A stretch of 64,000 bases of DNA from Pohlia nutans (GCA_022496805.1 CM040090.1:5946001-6010000), one strand, 5' to 3'; numbered from the stretch's first letter, positions 36,862-49,867 are shown. Notes: generated by a model not told the origin, from the letters alone. A program made the numbers and translations.

Positions 36862-37989
36862 ATGTGGTTTGTTATCATGGCCAGAGGTAACAATCATGAC
36901 GTTTGGATTCGCTTCATCGAAGCCAATTACTTGATAGATGCACGTACATATACAAAGAATTGTCCCACTTGCCATTCGCCTAGAGATTGCAACAACTACT
37001 ACTGCCTTTTGTGCATGGTCGGCGGATTATGTCCAATTACATTCCGAGAAAACGGGCACCATATTTCTCACCCTTGGTTGCAAGTGCGATGCCAAACACG
37101 CAATAATGCGGTTGCTACAGATGATCTTGCGCGATTCATCGGTTTAGAGAGTACCAAATACATCCACAAACCGATATTGAACAATCAACACATTTGTTAT
37201 CTTAAAAGAAGGAGTGCAACGGAGCTCACAAGCAAATCTTCCAAGCTCAATTCAAAAGCATTAGTGAGTGCTTCAAATTGCGCAAGAAAGAAAGCACGAA
37301 GTAATAGTGCACAGAAAAGTTGCGAAGGTTGCGGATATGGTATTCCAAATTTGGAAGGTTGCCGTGAAGAATTCATGGTGTGTTCACTTGAGTGTCTTGT
37401 AGTTGTGGCACAACTTCACCCCGAGAGGAATCTCCTTACGATGACAGATAGCTCCATGGATCTCACACAAGCATCAAAGACAACCAATGAGAAGCTTGGT
37501 TCTCATTCAAAAGCCATCGTTCTAGTTGCAGCCCCAATGGACCTTGATATAGTGCCCTTAGCGATGGCGGCACCCGCATTGCTTATAGCCGCAGCAGTAG
37601 AGGCTACGGCTAGAATTGAAAGGCTTAGGAGCACGAGTTTGAGTGAAAGTGTGTCGGTTCCAAAATCAATTCAGAGATTTGGGAAGCAATCACAAACAAA
37701 GAAGAGTCCCAAAGTCTCCTTCAAGAGTTCAAGGCTTAAACGTCCTCATTCTTCTCATGGCGTACTTCTCCATGCTTTGGATGGTGCGCTTGATCATGGT
37801 TTTGATGGTATTCCTTCTCAGCATGTTGATAGTGCACCTCCTCATCCCGTTGTTGGTGCATTCTCTCATCCTTGTGATGGTACACGTCGTCATCTTCTGA
37901 TGGTTCAAGGCCATGCATTGCGTGTAGGTCGAGTGCTCCAAATATCCGACCGGAATTACTACCAAACCGTTCAAGTGACGGACTGTTAA
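36862..37989 (+). CDS. PLATZ-like zinc-binding protein (divergent, single exon)
   Basis: An uninterrupted ORF of 375 aa. Residues 20-180 resemble the plant PLATZ domain, a zinc-dependent, AT-rich-DNA-binding repressor fold: WIRFIEANYLID at the start, NCPTCHSPRDCNNYYCLLC and a GHHISH histidine cluster forming the B-box-like zinc site, LARFIGLESTKYIHKPILNN in place of the usual segment ending in INSAKVVFLN, then CEGCGYGI and FMVCSLECLV, which correspond to the C-terminal cysteine pairs ending in FCSL.CK. Residues 310-360 are a run of HALDG/HPVVG/HPCDG-like repeats, His- and Asp-rich. Most PLATZ genes have introns; this copy has none. Start alternatives are 36862 or the second Met at 36877. It may be a retrocopy or a divergent lineage-specific member. 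Confidence 0.7.
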   Translation: MWFVIMARGNNHDVWIRFIEANYLIDARTYTKNCPTCHSPRDCNNYYCLLCMVGGLCPITFRENGHHISHPWLQVRCQTRNNAVATDDLARFIGLESTKYIHKPILNNQHICYLKRRSATELTSKSSKLNSKALVSASNCARKKARSNSAQKSCEGCGYGIPNLEGCREEFMVCSLECLVVVAQLHPERNLLTMTDSSMDLTQASKTTNEKLGSHSKAIVLVAAPMDLDIVPLAMAAPALLIAAAVEATARIERLRSTSLSESVSVPKSIQRFGKQSQTKKSPKVSFKSSRLKRPHSSHGVLLHALDGALDHGFDGIPSQHVDSAPPHPVVGAFSHPCDGTRRHLLMVQGHALRVGRVLQISDRNYYQTVQVTDC

Positions 37990-38350
37990 AGCTTATTTTT
38001 GCTGCTAATTATAAGCGATTGGGATAAGCATCTTGGTCATTGCGGTTGGGATTAGGTTTTCAATTTGGATTATCAACTTACCAAATGAATTCGGTGTTGG
38101 AACCGTGCGTGAGATATGAGTAATTGGGGACAATGTATGTCTTCTTTAGATGTAGATTGTAGTTAGATTATCAACGGTCTCATACAAACTACAGTTGATG
38201 TTCAAGTTTTTCAAAAAATTGAAACTTGAAAGATTTGGTGCGGATGTAACCAACCTAATCGGTAGTTTTATAAAGTCATGATGGCGATGAGAACCAAATT
38301 TGGCATGTCTAGGAGTGTGGAGATTATAGCAGATATGCATTGATCAATAG

Positions 38351-38687
38351 TTAACCCATTAACGTCCCAACATCTATGAAAGAACTAGATCATGAACAGA
38401 TTCAAAGCCTTGTAACTTTCTCATATAAACTTGAATGATTTTCATCCAAGTCACTTTTAAAAGCCTACTAAATTCTCCATCAATTACATCAAATCTCTTG
38501 TGATAGGGATTGACTATTGATAATATTGGAGAGGCCTCCAACTACAAGTATGTCAAATTTGTTGGGTAAATTTTATGCTTGCAATGGTCTTCTCATGTAC
38601 ACCTAATGTACATCTAAGCCATGCTAATATCTACTTTTGACACTAGAATCTACTTCTATTCAAAGGGTTGGTACATTTAGAGGTTAA
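38351..38687. mobile_element. TTAA-flanked MITE, group C copy 2
   Basis: 337 bp from TTAACCCATTAACGTCCC to GGTACATTTAGAGGTTAA, homologous to 6398-6712. Confidence 0.75.
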
Positions 38688-41508
38688 ATAAAAGTAAATG
38701 TCTTTTTGAAATTTACATATGATTTACTTATAAGGATTAGAGAAATGAGGGAACGTAGACTTTTTATTTTTGGATCTTCAAGAAATAATTATATTATATT
38801 GCCAAAGATCACAACAATGGCATGATTCTCTAAACACTTTCTTCTTTGTTCATGTCACTCTTTTAGATTGTCTTGCATATTTGTATACACCTTTTGTTGA
38901 TTTGCCTTATTCAAAAAATTCTTTAAGTAACAACAATTTTTGTCTTTTGACAATCACTCACATTTCAATAAATAATAATAGAATGTGTTGGTTGATAATT
39001 GGTATGAGTTGGACAATAAGAAAATGTGTTGTGATCAAACTTTTGAGGCTCAATTGTGCATAGTAGACTACTATATTTTGAATATTGATCGACAAAGATT
39101 TTTTTTACAATCAAGCAATCTCTCGTCTTCAAGAAGAATTTTCTGATTTGGAGTTTTTATAGATAAAATATGCATATTTTTGTAAAGGAGTTTAACCAAT
39201 TAACTATAAAGCAATTGTCCTACTTTGTACTATCCAAAAGTGAGACCCCACTGGGTTTGAAAACCGCAAGAGCACAGAATTGACACAATATACAAATGCA
39301 AAAAAAATGATTGAAAAAAAGTTTTTTTTAAAAAAGAAAAAGAAAAAATTGAAAAACGTTCACAAAATTATAATTTTTAAAGGTTTATTTTACAGAATTT
39401 ATTTTGTACTTGACACAAATTGTCCAATCCTACCTTCCACCTACAATAGCATGATAATCGTAACTTTTGATCCTTAGCTAATACTCCCTTTGATTCACTA
39501 TAAAGTTATGATTTGGACTTAAAATTTGTCCCAAATTAAAGCTGTGATTTCTATTGATGTGCTTTAGGACAATTATTTTGAGACAATAATTGTCCTATGT
39601 TTGAAGTATATTGGAGCGTTGCCTTCTCCACATGAGGCACATTATAATTGTTGCCAACAATCACATTCACATGCATCGACTCATTCATGCACTGCTTAAT
39701 AGCATGAACGTGTTCTTCATGCACTGCTTCAGGGCATGAACGTATTGTTGAGCCAAGTGTTTTAGGGTTATAGGCAACTCTTACCTTAGAATTTTTAAGG
39801 GTGGTTTCGTGGTGCAAAGAGTTTTGATTTTGGTGAGCTAATTGCCTTCTCTTGTGACTTAGGGACTTAATTGCAAAGTTTCATGCACCTCAATCTTCCC
39901 ATTTGCCTTCAATGTCAACTACCGGTCTACAAACAAAGTGATCTCCAATGCACGAACTTTAACCCCTAACCTCCGCGACGTCTATATTTTTGCTTGCTCA
40001 GTGGTCCCTAATGCACAAACTTTAAACATGTGTAAATTTTGCATGTTAACTCAGATTTTAAAGTTTTAAAGTGCATTGGAAAGCACATAGAAAGGAGAAT
40101 GTGGGCCACGAAAGATCTTGGGGAGTTCACTGAATGTATTTAATGTGTATCCCGTGCAAACAAATCTTTGACCCCTATATTACATTATAAAGAATCAATC
40201 AAACAACTTGAAAAAATCATAGGATGTTTTTTAATGTTGAAAGTTTATATTGTGAATTTTTGGAAATTTTCTTTATTCAAATTAATTGCTTACAAATTTT
40301 TGAAGTAAATAAATACACCATACAACTAATTTTTGTGTTTTTAGAGCTGCATTAGAAGGGAATTCAGGCCTCCACAGGGCCGTGAGTTCTCTTCAAGCTC
40401 CCAAGCTTGGGAGCTCCATGCAATAGAAAAAGGGTGGGCTGCTGACGTGGTCGGAACACGGTGACGTCAGAAAAACGTCACAGAATACACTTGGAGCCCC
40501 TGAATGTTTGCCAGGTGTGGTGAGCCAATGATGAGGTTTTAAGTGTGGATGAGCCCTTACATTAGAAGAACACTGTATTGCCAGGTGTGGGTGAGCCAAC
40601 CAGCCAGTCCGTCCCTTCATTTCGCATTCACTTGTTGTTTTGCATTTCATTTTTTTTTAATTTTTTTTATTCTTGAGAACTCCATATCTGGGCAACAGCC
40701 CTTTGCTGGCCTCAATTCCCTTCTAATGGTTTCAAATGTTTTTTTAGAGTTGGTGTTGAATTTAGTTGAAATAAGAGTTTTTAAAAATAAAAGATATAAT
40801 GATTATGTGACCACATTCAAAAATTTGTAGCTAAATCAAACTTTATAAAAAATTATATAGCAGGTTGAAAATCACTTATTCACACATTGGTATGTAATAT
40901 TTGGAAGTGACTTCGCCAAGCCAAAGATGACGTAGACAATCATTGTTCACATAGGAATCCAAAATTTTCCATGTCCACTTCATCAATTTGAGTTTAGGGT
41001 AGGAATGAAAGTCGAGGCCTTTTCCAGACCGCAATTATTTCATAATGTGTAATCAAAAGATTGAGGCCCATATCACTTGGATGACGACCAAGGAATTTCA
41101 TACAAACGTCACAATGAAGCATAAACATTTCATCAACGGTAGCAAGATGTTTTTTCTTGACTTTGCCTATATAACATCTAGTAGCTAGTGCTACCTCTAC
41201 CTTTGTTTCCAAGGAGAGTACCATAGTTTACTAGCATCGGCAACTTGTTGCCTAATATTTAATTAAAGTTCAAAAAGTAGGTTCGATACCTAAAAATAGT
41301 ATATTCATATTTTCGGCAATTTCCTCTTTTAATTTTTAAAAATTCGGCTTAAATCCTTTTTTAATTTTCTATTTAAGTTTTCATCATGTACAACTCTCTT
41401 GCATTGGATGACAAGTAAGATGTGAGTGGAGAGGTGAGAATGCTCTGTGCTTTATGCAGAGTTGTGTCCAACAATGCATATGGGATATGTAAACTTCGAG
41501 GTGAAGCA
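38688..41508. other. AT-rich intergenic DNA
   Basis: No gene supported. A 32-bp imperfect duplication (GCATGAACGTGTTCTTCATG and GGCATGAACGTATTG) lies near 39690-39740 inside an 88-codon minus-strand frame (39551-39817) of unknown meaning. A lone TTAACCCCTAACCTCCG at 39959 may be another decayed MITE end. Confidence 0.35.
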
Positions 41509-41880
41509 CCTAGTTAGTCTTCATTTTTATAACACGCATAACTTTTTCATAGAGTCTTCAAATGACATAAAATTTGTTGGAGGTGAAAGATTACTTGATT
41601 TCAAAACTTTTCTTAAACCAACAAAATTCCAAAAAAATTGATCTTCTATGCACAAATGAACTCCGAAAAACTGTTATGAACGCATTTTAATTTTTTGAGG
41701 GCTGCAATTTTTTGTCCATATCTTTTGCATAAAGACTTATTTTGACACAAAACTTGTTGGAGGTGGAAGAAAGATTGATTTCTCAACTTTTGTTGGTTGG
41801 ACAAAATTCTATAAAACTTCATCTTCTATGCTCAATTGGACTCCAAAAATCTGTCTACAACACATTTGAAAAGCCTCACC
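41509..41880. repeat. Diverged tandem duplication of about 190 bp
   Basis: Two adjacent units share TTGTTGGAGGTGRAAGA, AAAACTTT, ACAAAATTC and ATCTTCTATGC in the same order, spaced about 190 bp apart. Highly diverged, non-coding. Confidence 0.6.
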
Positions 41881-42745
41881 TAGAGTCTTGCTACTTCTTA
41901 ACCCATATTCTTTGTGGATTAATGTAAGTGAGCTTGATTACAAAAGGTGCACCTTCTCTCCTCCAAAACTACCACATGCTTCCATTGTAAGTAAAATTCT
42001 ATTGAGAAGTAAAAATTTCTTACTTTACGGAAATTTTGAAAAAAAATTAATATTATATTTGGCAAAAATGCCAATAATATTCCAAAATTTTAGGTATCTA
42101 TTTTTAGAATTATTTTGTGCCGAACCTGCTATTAAACTACGGTATGCAACATATTCTTCATCATCATCCATGGTCCATTAGCAGCTGTTCATTTATTTAA
42201 ACATGTAGAAACTTAGATGTGGCATGTGTGCATGGTAGCAACAATGAGGAGATGGAGAGCCCATGTGTTGTAAATTCAATCTTTACATGCACGAAGACCC
42301 AAGCTTGTGGATGGATGGAAAGGCAAATCTCACAGAGGCTATTGCTACTAAATGTTATGTAGAGCATTTCAAACTCTTTACTAAATGTTACCAACATTTC
42401 TACCTAGGACAATGTATGTGCAATAACAATACAATTTCATAACACTCTTAACTAGATGCACTTCCTCAAGTCCCTTATGTAAAAAAAAATTGGAATTAGG
42501 TGTTGATAGCTACTACAAAGACACCAGACTTAATTGTTGCGGAATGACACCTCCACCACAGATCAAGGAGGGAAAGGTGATAACCACTTTTTGAGTTGGG
42601 TAATATGGCAATTCCAATCGCATGTAAGTTTTAATATCTTATCAACATCATCAATATTTCTAAAATTAGAAGTTGAATATGGTCTTGCTTCATTTGTTTT
42701 GGAAAATTCTTCAATTTGAAAAGCCCTTGCACCTACACTCTCCCA

Positions 42746-42914
42746 CCCTTGCACGCCCCTTACATATCAAAAGTGCACATCAAATAGTCAATGAACCAAT
42801 CACAAGTAAAATGTGAGGATATAGTCAACTAAATAGTGATTTGAAGGCCCATTTTCTAACATGCTAGGATTGAGAGTCAAGAGGTATTTTGGAAGGGCCC
42901 TTGGCACTTTTCAT
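42746..42914. repeat. Dispersed repeat, group I copy 2 (inverted)
   Basis: Reverse complement match to 27208-27379 across its length. Confidence 0.7.
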
Positions 42915-42916
42915 CT

Positions 42917-43133
42917 ACTTCTTGGGTGAGAGACTCTTGGAGGGCATGAGTGGTCATGCTTTAACACAAAACACTAGTGTCTTTTTCCAGTATGTGTTCC
43001 AACTTTGAAGAATTTGTGAAGCTTTATTTGATATCAAGGTTGTCCATTAGTGTCTTTGATGTCATAATAGTAATAAAAAAAAAATTAATGTGATTTGTGG
43101 ATATTATATTCAAGAGAGTCTCACCCAAGAAGT
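42917..43133. mobile_element. 217-bp inverted-repeat element
   Basis: The ends ACTTCTTGGGTGAGAGACTC and GAGTCTCACCCAAGAAGT pair at about 21 of 23 positions. No clear target duplication. Adjacent to the group I repeat. Confidence 0.55.
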
Positions 43134-45108
43134 ATTTGAAGACTACCATTTGGAATGGAGGTTTTTCATTTGAATTATTCTACCGATTTGTCACATGTGA
43201 CATGTATGAAATTTGTGATAATCTTTCCCTTTGAACAGATTTCGATAATGGCAACGTCCAAAAACTTATATTTTTTCGGAGAACCAGTCCACTGTTGCCT
43301 CTAATAGAGGCACTTCAGGGACACCCATTTTCATGGGCTAAATACCCACTTCGGCTAATGATTCCACTGAAATACATTATCGCAAAGGGTTTTATGTGCA
43401 CTTTCCTTTCCAAGTGTTCCATATGCATTTTCATTATTGCCAAGGGCTGTATACGCATTTTCCAAGTGCACTATCGGAGAGGGTTCTCACATGCAAACCA
43501 TGACTGTTCCAGAATGATTGAACCTCGACCCGGCTAGAAATATTCTTCAAACAAGCAGCGCTGAGTAGATTTTCGGCATCAGGTTCGGTAATTCGTCAGG
43601 CTTTAATCTGCTCCACCGGAAATGAGCTAAAGATAGGTAGCATGGGACACTAAAATCTAATGAGTGCGGCTGTTTCACCAACAGCACAGAAAATGACCCA
43701 AGATTTCACATTTCAAATTTGGATGCAGTCTTCATGTTGAATCCGGATTCAAATGACTTGTCGCGGCCACTTCACTGAAGTAGATTTCAAATGTTGATCA
43801 AAGACTTGCGATTTAGGTTACATGTTACAGAGGCTTCTGTCAGCAAAAAATTAGAGTATTTTTGCGGCATCATACACCCAAAGATGTCACGCAGAAGTTT
43901 GGTCATCATCCAGAAGCTTGTAAGAACCTATTCTGTAAGATATGTTATTCGATTGACACAATAGACTGGCGAACACAACTAACGGCCTCAGAAATCCTGT
44001 GTCATGAAAACATCATCTCTTCTTAGAAGTTCAGATGGAGCTCATGAATCTGTCATCACCGGTCCCCAACGAAAACTAACGTAGCGCTCAGTGGAAGAAG
44101 AAGTCGTTTTGATGATTTGCCCACAGTACTCTGTTGAGTACTTCACAAAAGCCTCACGGCGTTAACATCATAGCGCATACACAACCAAAAACAAATCCAG
44201 TAGACTATGACCTTACCTACCCTGATATCTTCACATACAGTACAAAGGTGACAATGTCACAGACGAGACTGTTTGGAACGCGGTAAGCGATATGCTCATG
44301 AAGGGGAGCACACATCCTTAATGCCCCAGGTTTCTCTAGCTACAGCCGTGAAGGCAGAGGAATCACACCCATGGACGAGCGCGCACCGTGAGTACAAATG
44401 TAGCGAGAATGGAACAAACAAACCCTAGATGTATGTAGAATGAAAATGTAAACTCTTGAATAGTAGGGCAAGCGCACGAAAGGGCACGAGCACCGTGGAA
44501 GGAGTTCTACGGTTGTCTGGCCGCTGCCACACCATGATTCAGAATCATAGCCTGACGGTCACTCTGGGCACCATGTCGTCGCAAACGCCTCACTCTCGAG
44601 GCATCCCTAAACAAGACATTGCGCCAAGACTCTTGCACAACAAAGGAAAAACACACTGACAAGCCCGAGCCAGAACCTAAAGCAAAAACGGAAAGAGCGA
44701 CGAGCCAGAACTGATCGAAAACCCTACACCAGAATTACCATTGACGAGTAGTATGTCGCAGAACAGATATTATATAGGGTTTTGGAAACTGGCGATGACG
44801 CCGGCGGAATTAGGGTTTAGGAATGATAGATTTAGGGCTGAGAACAACTAAATGCGTTCCAGCTCCTGCCCCTTCTTCATCCGTCTATGCCTCTGTGGGG
44901 GAGCAATGAGGGGAAGCCTAGCTAGAGTCAGAAATAAACATGTGACCCATTCTTTCACATACTTTTCTTTTTCTTTTATCGTCTTTTAAAAGAAATTAAA
45001 TGTAAACTTTGTTTTTTAAATATGATGATTTATTTATTTTTATCTGTTTAATTTCACTTCTTGTTTTTTATACAAGACGCTTGGACTTATTAAATAGTAA
45101 TGATAAAA
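43134..45108. other. Left flank of the nested transposon complex
   Basis: Base composition is less AT-biased from about 43540 to 44900, but no ORF with recognisable content is present. Nothing else seen. Confidence 0.35.
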
Positions 45109-46188
45109 TCATTAGAAGAAAGGCCGGGCCAGTGAAGGGCTGTGAACCGAAATATCGGGTTAGAAGTCGAATATCGGGTCCTGCCCAAAACTCCCTCGTT
45201 TTCTCGTTTAGACAGGTGGTCAGAATCGTGTGTGAGCTGTCATCGCGGCAGGTTCGACGAATGATATTGCAGCATGGCGTACGTAATCATTTCTCTTTCC
45301 CGCCACGCACGATAATCATTTCTCTTTCCCACCACTCTCGCGCCAAACAGAGCCCGGTTACAATGCGTCAGTCCCTTAGGGTTTGTGGCGCACCTTCTTC
45401 GAGGGTTTTCCAGAGGGCTTTTGCTTTTCAGAAGGATGGGTTGTCGTAGAATACTTGAAGTAGAGTCTGTGTTGACATATAATTTCGTGAATGAGAATGG
45501 AGAGTACATACCAACAAAACTAAGTGTCAACTCCTGGGTTAAACTACAACCGGGAAAGCGTGGTGGTCATGCAATTGACGGAAAGAAGCATAACGCTGAA
45601 GGTGGATACAAAGCGCAAATTTTGAAATTTCGGTGGAAGGCAGGATCACTTGCTACTGCAGAAGTTTTAGTACAACACGTCTATATGCGTAGGCAACTCA
45701 ACTTACGTCCAACAATGCAACATGGCGGGTGCAATTGTAAGTCCTTCGTTTTTTTTATTTCATGCGTATTTTAAAACCAGCTACAGTGCAATATATGACT
45801 CTTTTGCTTTTATCTGAGTGCAGACTTATACCCATCAAGTTTTGAAGATTGGATAGATCCCAATAGTATTACGGACGTGCTTTATGTGATACATGCAGAG
45901 ATTGGTGAGACACAAAGAGGGAATGATACTCACAAGGAGCTCCTACAGATAGGTGTCTACTTCTATTCTGCAAAGTTTTTTCCTAGCAGAGATCCTGGTG
46001 GCTACGGTACATTACAAGAAATTCCTCTCCCTACTTTAGATAGTCCAGAGTGACCACTTCCAGACATGTGGACAACCGAGTCCTTTCGAGCTAGATTCAG
46101 GCAAGATTTTCGATCAGCAATGAAAGCCACTGTAGGTTCAAGAGCTACACATATTCAATGGTTTCTTCACTACTAGGAGAGCATACGA

Positions 46189-46410
46189 AATATGACTACG
46201 GCCATATGACTAGATATGACTATCGGGAGGATATGACTCACCAGTAACTACTTTGGTGACTAGAACAGTCCATAGTCATCACATGACTATGATTCTAGTC
46301 ATATTTACATGGGACCTCAATGGGAACGTAGTTGGGGAACGTATTCTTCCGTGGGCAGCCATATGACTTTTTGCATGGGCAGCGATATGACTAGATTTAG
46401 TAGTTATGTG
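46189..46410. repeat. Left subterminal TGACTA/TAGTCAT motif cluster of CACTA
   Basis: About nine copies of ATGACTA or TAGTCAT within 220 bp, some paired (TGACTA-N6-TAGTCA near 46286). These are the likely binding sites of the TNPA-like protein, by analogy with En/Spm. Confidence 0.8.
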
Positions 46411-46439
46411 ACTACAGTTTTGGGCAGCCATTTGTAAAT

Positions 46440-47196
46440 GGGTTTTTGAGTGTGGCCTTCATGGTTTTAATTCAAATTTATATCCTTTGTTTAATGATCT
46501 ATATATTATTTCTATTTCACTTTCCTTCCTTTTGATTAGGGTTTTCTTTTGAATTTCTTTTGTTCCTTCGAGGTTTTAACATTTTATACATTGTATTATT
46601 TAACTTTTCATTCAAAAACTCTTTGGCATTATTTGCTTTTGTTTTTCATATTTTTTCGTTCCATACTTTTTTTCGAAGTCATACATATTTATATCACTTT
46701 TGCAATTCATCTATCATGGATATTTATTCCAGATACCCTTCTTACTGCCTACAGTCTTATGAGTTCTCTTTGCACCTTGTTCAAATTCTTGTCATTTATC
46801 GATTTTGCATTGATGTATTGTTTTTCTCTTTTTGACTAGGATAGTTTTATTTTGACTACAGCGCTTCTTCCCCTCACGTATTCTTTCCACTTTTGTTTAC
46901 TCTACCTCTCCCTCTTTTTTATCAGCTTTTTCTTTCAATTTGTGCCCGTTTCACGTCCATTCTGACTTTTTTCTCAATCATCGGTTTAGTGTTGCTTTGG
47001 TATTCATCATGAATTATAATTTGAGGTAGTGCCTTGGAAAGTGCACTCTACATTATGTTTGAGAATCACGTGCCTTCATGACCCCTTCTAAAACCCCATC
47101 GCACATGAGAGGTTCTATGTCTAAATACCTTTATATACAGATGTATTTTGTTCTAAATATATGTTTAGTGTAAGTATACGTGAATATTTTTAGTTC
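46440..47196. other. T-rich non-coding DNA within CACTA
   Basis: Long T-rich tracts create open frames of hydrophobic residues (46549-46839) in two frames at once, which argues against coding. Nothing else seen. Confidence 0.4.
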
Positions 47197-47759
47197 TTAA
47201 CCCCTAAACGTCCACGCATCCAGTTATGGGATGTTTGTTGGTCAAACCCAATTTTGATCTCGAAGGTGATTTCTTTTGCTACTACAGTCAACAGAGAAAA
47301 TGAAGTTTATCAAGTCTAGTTTGCACTCCACTTTTCAAATCTTAAAAATTTCATGTATACTGTAAATTATCTCTTTTGCAAGCTCTGTAATTCAAGCTCC
47401 GAATATACTACATGGAATGATTACTTTTCGAATTTCAAAATTTAACTAGTTTTTTTTAAATAGAAAACATATCAATGATATCATGTGATTCTCCATTGTG
47501 ATTTGCATCTCATCCAAAAATTAATCAATTTTTTCAAGTCTTTTTGTAATTAAAATGAATTTGTGAAGCATTTGACCTAACAATTTGTAAAATAATCATG
47601 TTAAATCAAAAAAATCTGAAAATTTCAGGACTTTTAGGAAACACTTAATTTCATGCATGAAAATATTATAAAATATACTTTGATTATTCTTCAAGGCTTA
47701 ATTCTATATATTTCTGTAGTTTGACTTTTCCAGAAAGGACTGGTACGTTTAAGGGTTAA
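47197..47759. mobile_element. TTAA-flanked MITE, group A copy 2, inside CACTA
   Basis: 563 bp, TTAACCCCTAAACGTCC to GTACGTTTAAGGGTTAA; inverted relative to copy 1 at 57-612. Confidence 0.75.
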
Positions 47760-48004
47760 TGTGTTTATTGTTTGTGTACGTTATACGGCTATGTAACTCA
47801 AATTAATACCCCTTTTGTGCACTCACGTATACTCGTACATTTCTAGTACAGTGCACCCCACGAGGGTAGTGCGCATGCATGTTCTAGCATCCATCAGTGA
47901 AGTTGAAGATATTTACATGGCAGATCGCTTTGTATACCATGGCAATGTAGAGTTTGCAATGTGGAATTGGCCATTTGCTACAGTTAAAAAAATACTCTTA
48001 CGCA

Positions 48005-48224
48005 TGTTTTCTAACTGTAGGCATCTTGCTAGGAAGTTGGTGGGCTTATCATGAATTAGGGTGGAGGGGTTGGTGGTTTTGGGATCCTGTAGAAAATGCT
48101 TCTTTTATGCCTTGGCTATTAGCTACAGCTTGTATTTATTCAGTAATTTTACCTAAATTGAATTATTGGACTTTGTTTCTTAATATGGTCACTTCTCTAT
48201 GTCGTGTTTTAGGAACTTTCAAAT
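48005..48224 (+). pseudogene. ccmFN: Fragment of mitochondrial ccmFN (nuclear copy inside CACTA)
   Basis: About 73 codons encode the signature segment of cytochrome c maturation protein Ccm[16 protein letters not shown], then [18 protein letters not shown], then [16 protein letters not shown] and RVLGTF. The tryptophan-rich WWD motif ([16 protein letters not shown]) binds heme in the intact mitochondrial inner-membrane protein, which is far longer. Two substitutions at usually conserved sites (Arg in GWRGWW, Tyr for His before SVILP) fit decay after transfer. The open frame extends upstream to 47954, but that part does not resemble CcmF. Not expected to be functional. Confidence 0.75.
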
Positions 48225-49867
48225 GCAGCAGTTTTGAACCATGTATTGAAGGATTCATGTCGTATATCCATAGGATAATCTGGAAGTTTTCTCCTGCTTC
48301 GTTTTCGGAATTCTTTTCTGGCCTCTTCTCGTCAACTCATTTCACTCGCGTACCGCCTGCAATATACACATCACCTCCAGTCCGTCATTGTTCCTAAATT
48401 TTTAGAATACAACCTCATGTGCACAGAAGTTAGTAAGTGCTTCCAGAATGGTGACTACACGTAGTCGTTTTTTCCACTGTTCTGACTGTCCCGTCTGTCT
48501 CGTGCTAATAGCTACTCTTTTAATCTAAAATGATGACCAGACGTAGTGCTTTGGTTATTTTATATAGCTATGTGGAAATCATATTGCACAGAAGCTTACT
48601 CTCTGTAATCTTGAAGGATTTCAGCGTTGTTAATCACGAACTCATGAATCCAGTTCCGGCGACAATATGCGTCGTCTCCCCTTCCCTTGCAACACTTCGT
48701 CATTCATACTGGGCTCCTCTTTGTCGTCCCAAACACGGCGTGTTGTCATAGTACAATTTTGCATGTACTCAGTGCAAAATCCAATCGCCTCCTCCATGAT
48801 GTACCCTCTTGCCATCGACCCCTCCGGTTGTGCTCGTTGTCGTACGTAGCCCTTCAACGTTTTCAGATACCGTTCCACTGGGTACATCCAGCGTGTGTGG
48901 ACCAGACCACAAATGGCTAACTGTTGCACTAAGTGGATCGGAAGATGTGACATGACATCAAAAAATGACGGTGGGAATACCTTCTCCATCATACACATAG
49001 TTACTGCTGTTTCTTCCATCAAGTCTTGCATTGTTGATGGATCCACAGACTTCACACATAAACCCTGGAACAATCTGCTAATCCGGATTATTGTTGCCCG
49101 AACATCCTTCGGTAGAAGTGTTCACACACATAAAGGAAGAATCTGCTGCATCATTATGTAGTAGTCGTGTGACTTAAGCCCACGAAGGTCTCCGTCAACG
49201 GTTATCCTCTTGGACAACTGCCCCACGTAATTGCTGGGAGTCTTTAGGTTCCGGATGGTTTTGATGAATTTTGCCTTCTCCACCTTTGACAACACATAAG
49301 GAGCACCCGGTAGTGCGATGGTATCATTTCCAACATGTTTTGGGTGGAGTTCGGGACGTATGTTCGCCTCTTCCAAGTCTTGTCGCACTTTTAGAGTATC
49401 TTTCAATTCCCATATTGTCTTCATGATGTTTTCGCACAGGTTTTTTTCGCAATGCATTGGATCCAGCACATGGCGGATCATGAGACACTGTTCTCATTAG
49501 AGGTATTTAGCCATTTTTCCCTCGCTTTAGCATGCCGCACGATATCTTGACCAGTTAGAGAGCAAGGAGGTGCTCTAATTACCTCCGTGCCATCAAATGC
49601 TCTTCGGAGTCGTCGATACGGGTGATTCCTTCGTAGGTATCTCCGATGTCCCAAATATACGTTTTTACCCAGTGCGGCTGATCGACGAGTAGTAACATTA
49701 GGGCCACATTCAACACATCCTCTATAACCCTTTGTCACTTGCCCAAAAACAAGACCATACGCTGGATAATCGTGGATGCACCACATCAATATTGCTTTGA
49801 GTACAAAATTTTGGTTTTCACTGTCATCGGAGACATCAACGGCATCGACTCCGTGCCAGAGTTGCTG

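Noticed and set aside
39551..39817. 88-codon minus-strand ORF
   Set aside because: Contains an internal duplication and no recognisable domain; likely chance.
46549..46839. Hydrophobic ORFs in two frames, like a membrane protein
   Set aside because: T-rich DNA gives Phe/Leu in all frames; both frames are open equally and no family is recognised.
47954..48004. Upstream extension of the ccmFN frame to an ATG
   Set aside because: The first ~17 codons do not resemble CcmF; the open frame is fortuitous.
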